Positions 61,981-64,000 of a stretch of DNA of 64,000 nt are shown here, piece after piece. Position 1 is the first letter of the stretch. Every line of letters begins with the position of its first letter. The translations under genes were made by a program, and so were the position numbers. Source of the DNA: Parabacteroides faecis (GTDB taxonomy: Bacteria > Bacteroidota > Bacteroidia > Bacteroidales > Tannerellaceae); assembly GCF_014647375.1 (NCBI RefSeq), contig NZ_BMPB01000015.1, positions 124,001-188,000 on the forward strand, given 5' to 3'. Below the pieces are notes generated by a model. The model did no database searches, was not told the DNA's origin, and worked only from the letters and a program-made list of their open reading frames with translations.

Positions 61981-63207
61981 ATGGCAAAAATAGAAATAAA
62001 AAACTTATCCATCCTTTTCGGTCCCGAGAAGAGCCGGGCGAAAAAGATGATCCTGAAAGGAAAAAGCAAACAGGAAATACTAAAAGAAACAGGCTGTACC
62101 GTTGCCGTGCGTAACGCGAACCTGGAAATAGAAGAAGGCGAGATGTTCGTCATTATGGGCCTCTCCGGCAGCGGTAAATCGACATTATTACGCTGTATCA
62201 ACCGGCTGAACGAGCCGACAATGGGAGAGATCCGGGTGAACGGGATAGATATAACCCGTTCGTCGGACAAGGAACTGTTGCAGATCCGGCGAAAAGAGCT
62301 GGCGATGGTTTTCCAACACTTCGGGCTGCTACCTCACCGCACCGTTCTGAATAACGTATCCTTCGGCCTCGAACTGCAAGGCGTCCCTAAACAGGAGCGC
62401 GAAAAGAAAGCCTTGGAGAGTATCCTTCAGGTCGGCCTGAAAGGGTACGAAAACCAGCGGGTCGATGAATTATCAGGCGGAATGCAGCAGCGTGTCGGAC
62501 TGGCACGTGCCCTGGCAAACAATCCCGAGGTCCTTTTGATGGATGAAGCCTTCTCTGCACTCGACCCGCTGATCCGTGAACAGATGCAGGACGAGTTGCT
62601 GCTCCTTCAGGAGAAGATGAAAAGGACGATCGTCTTTATCACCCACGACCTGGACGAGGCGATCAAGCTGGGTGACCGTATCGCCATTATGAAAGACGGC
62701 GTCATCGTGCAGGTGGGAACACCGGAAGAGATACTGACCGACCCCGCCAACGATTACGTCACCCGTTTTACGGAAAGCGTGGACCGCGGCCGAATCGTAA
62801 CAGCCTCGTCGATCATGCTCAGACAACCCATCGTTGTCAGAGTCAAAAGAGACGGTCCGGAAACCATTCTCCGGAAGATGCGTGAAAGACGCCTCTACGC
62901 ACTGCCCGTCATCGGCAATGACGACCAATTCATCGGAGAGATACACTATAAAGATGTACTGAACCTGCGGAAAGAAGGCGGGAAGGATATCAGCCCCATT
63001 ATCAAAAAGGAAGTCCCGTCCGTCCTCGAAAACACCATTGTGGAAGATATGCTCCCTCTGCTGTCCAAAGTACGGCAGGCATTGCCGGTAGTCGATGAGA
63101 ACAACCGCTTACTGGGCGTTATCCCCCCATCCGCCATTATCATTGAAATGACAGGAAAGGATGAAAAAGAAATAGAAGAAATAATTCAAAACGCAATAGA
63201 TTTATGA
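61981..63207 (+). CDS. proV: Glycine betaine/proline ABC transporter ATPase (ProV/OpuAA)
   Basis: A 408-residue ATPase of an osmoprotectant importer. Walker A GLSGSGKS is at residues 60-67, the signature is LSGGMQQRVGLARAL, and Walker B VLLMDEAFSALDP precedes the H-loop FITHDLDEA. The family-specific N-terminal stretch SILFGPEKSRAKKMI and a C-terminal pair of CBS domains (about 275-400), which sense ionic strength in OpuA, are both present. An in-frame start at 61930 would add 17 residues, but ATG at 61981 (MAKIEIKNLS) fits the family. The stop overlaps the permease ATG (ATGA). Confidence 0.94.
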   Translation: MAKIEIKNLSILFGPEKSRAKKMILKGKSKQEILKETGCTVAVRNANLEIEEGEMFVIMGLSGSGKSTLLRCINRLNEPTMGEIRVNGIDITRSSDKELLQIRRKELAMVFQHFGLLPHRTVLNNVSFGLELQGVPKQEREKKALESILQVGLKGYENQRVDELSGGMQQRVGLARALANNPEVLLMDEAFSALDPLIREQMQDELLLLQEKMKRTIVFITHDLDEAIKLGDRIAIMKDGVIVQVGTPEEILTDPANDYVTRFTESVDRGRIVTASSIMLRQPIVVRVKRDGPETILRKMRERRLYALPVIGNDDQFIGEIHYKDVLNLRKEGGKDISPIIKKEVPSVLENTIVEDMLPLLSKVRQALPVVDENNRLLGVIPPSAIIIEMTGKDEKEIEEIIQNAIDL

Positions 63208-64000
63208 TCAATATCGGAAAATATATAGAAATCGCCATCAACTGGATGACGGAACACTGGGCGCATTTTTTTGATGTCGTCAACAATATAATCGGAGGCT
63301 TTATCGACGCCTTCCAGAACGGCCTGCTATGGATACCCTTTTATATAATGATCGCGGCCCTGACCGTATTGGCTTGGTATAAAGCCGGAAAAGGAACAGC
63401 CGCCCTGACACTGCTGGGTTTGTTCCTTATCTATGGAATGGGCTTCTGGGAACAGACTATGCAGACCGTCGCATTGGTCCTGTCCTCTACCGTGATTGCC
63501 CTGATCCTCGGCGTACCGCTGGGAATATGGACGGCGCGTAACCGGGTTGCTGCCAAGATAATCCGCCCTGTCATGGACCTGATGCAGACCATGCCCGCCT
63601 TCGTTTACCTGATCCCCGCAGTCTTGTTCTTCGGACTGGGTCCCGTCCCGGGTGCATTCGCGACCGTTATTTTCGCCATGCCGCCCGTCGTTCGTCTGAC
63701 GGACCTCGGTATCCGGCAGGTACCGGAAGATATCGTCGAGGCGACCCGTTCTTTTGGCGCCACCTCCGGACAGCTGCTATTCAAAGTACAGCTTCCTCTG
63801 GCATTGCCGACGATCATGACCGGCGTGAACCAGACAATCATGATGGCGCTCTCGATGGTAGTCATCGCCGCAATGATCTCGGCAGGCGGTTTGGGCGAGA
63901 TAGTCCTCAAAGGAATCACACAGATGAAGATCGGCCTCGGTTTTGAAGGCGGTATTGCCGTTGTGATCCTTGCAATCATCCTCGACCGTATCACCCAGGG
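63204..64000 (+). CDS. proW: Glycine betaine/proline ABC transporter permease (ProW/OpuAB), 3' end outside window
   Basis: The frame opens with ATG at 63204, overlapping the ATPase stop, and stays open to the right edge (265 codons visible). It encodes a ProW-like membrane protein: an N-terminal region INIGKYIEIAINWMTEHWAHFFD, several helices, then the binding-protein-dependent transport core with IRPVMDLMQTMPAFVYLIPAV, the coupling (EAA) loop VEATRSFGATSGQLLFKVQLPLALPTIMTGVNQ, and ALSMVVIAAMISAGGLG. The gene is nearly complete; a substrate-binding protein gene (ProX/OpuAC) is expected just downstream. Confidence 0.93.
   Translation, partial: MINIGKYIEIAINWMTEHWAHFFDVVNNIIGGFIDAFQNGLLWIPFYIMIAALTVLAWYKAGKGTAALTLLGLFLIYGMGFWEQTMQTVALVLSSTVIALILGVPLGIWTARNRVAAKIIRPVMDLMQTMPAFVYLIPAVLFFGLGPVPGAFATVIFAMPPVVRLTDLGIRQVPEDIVEATRSFGATSGQLLFKVQLPLALPTIMTGVNQTIMMALSMVVIAAMISAGGLGEIVLKGITQMKIGLGFEGGIAVVILAIILDRITQ

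Overview
The window is chromosomal DNA from a member of the Bacteroidales, most likely a Parabacteroides- or Bacteroides-like gut commensal. Supporting signs are a SusC/SusD pair, lipoproteins with Bacteroidales-type signal peptides, promoters of the TTTG-N19-TAnnTTTG type instead of TTGACA/TATAAT, a VirE/VapE-family gene beside an HU-like gene, DUF4250, DUF5715 and DUF3298 proteins, and the phoH-purC-ubiE-aroE order. The genus is inferred from general resemblance and was not tested. I saw no tRNA, rRNA, CRISPR array, prophage or intact insertion sequence.

Layout. 1-7190: the end of a LolC/E-like permease, a family 2 glycosyltransferase, a SanA-like protein, a Bcr/CflA drug exporter facing an AraC regulator, and a radical-SAM/DUF4130 pair implicated in DNA repair or modification. 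7194-10703: the leftward operon phoH-purC-ubiE-aroE. 10823-16533: a RelE-type toxin-antitoxin pair, a DUF5715 lipoprotein, a thioredoxin, and a C4-dicarboxylate carrier divergent from a secreted GH2 beta-galactosidase. 16534-34590: the most distinctive block. It holds a PepSY-like lipoprotein, an HlyD/MacA-type adaptor, ten MacB/FtsX-type permeases in five A-B pairs, a single ATPase and an HU-like gene. 34690-39387: PAP2 phosphatase, DUF4250, diacylglycerol kinase, RmuC, thiol peroxidase and an MFS exporter. 39474-44588: a putative invertible promoter followed by susC and susD. 44950-49066: HU-like protein, VapE-like helicase and a MATE exporter. 49141-53360: etfB-etfA-acyl-CoA dehydrogenase, then two small membrane proteins, one of only 35 residues. 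53454-61067: a POT-like transporter and the leftward run DUF3298 lipoprotein-rsmG-MBL hydrolase-gcvP-GHL10-type lipoprotein. 61348-64000: a candidate structured RNA and the start of a glycine betaine (opuA/proVW-like) ABC transporter.

The strongest candidates for new biology are two. First, the permease array is served by two near-identical sigma-54 promoters (GG-N10-GC). Each has the same upstream dyad, TGTYC-N6-GAACA, at exactly the same distance (54.5 bases from dyad centre to the first G of the -24 GG). One unseen enhancer-binding protein probably switches on the adaptor, ATPase and all ten permeases together. Second, a perfect 19-bp inverted repeat brackets 203 bp that carry a Bacteroidetes -7 element directly upstream of susC, the layout of a phase-variable promoter.

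Short palindromic repeats are also common here. Two of them appear to have replaced the natural 3' ends of coding genes (ubiE and the HU-like gene at 23050).
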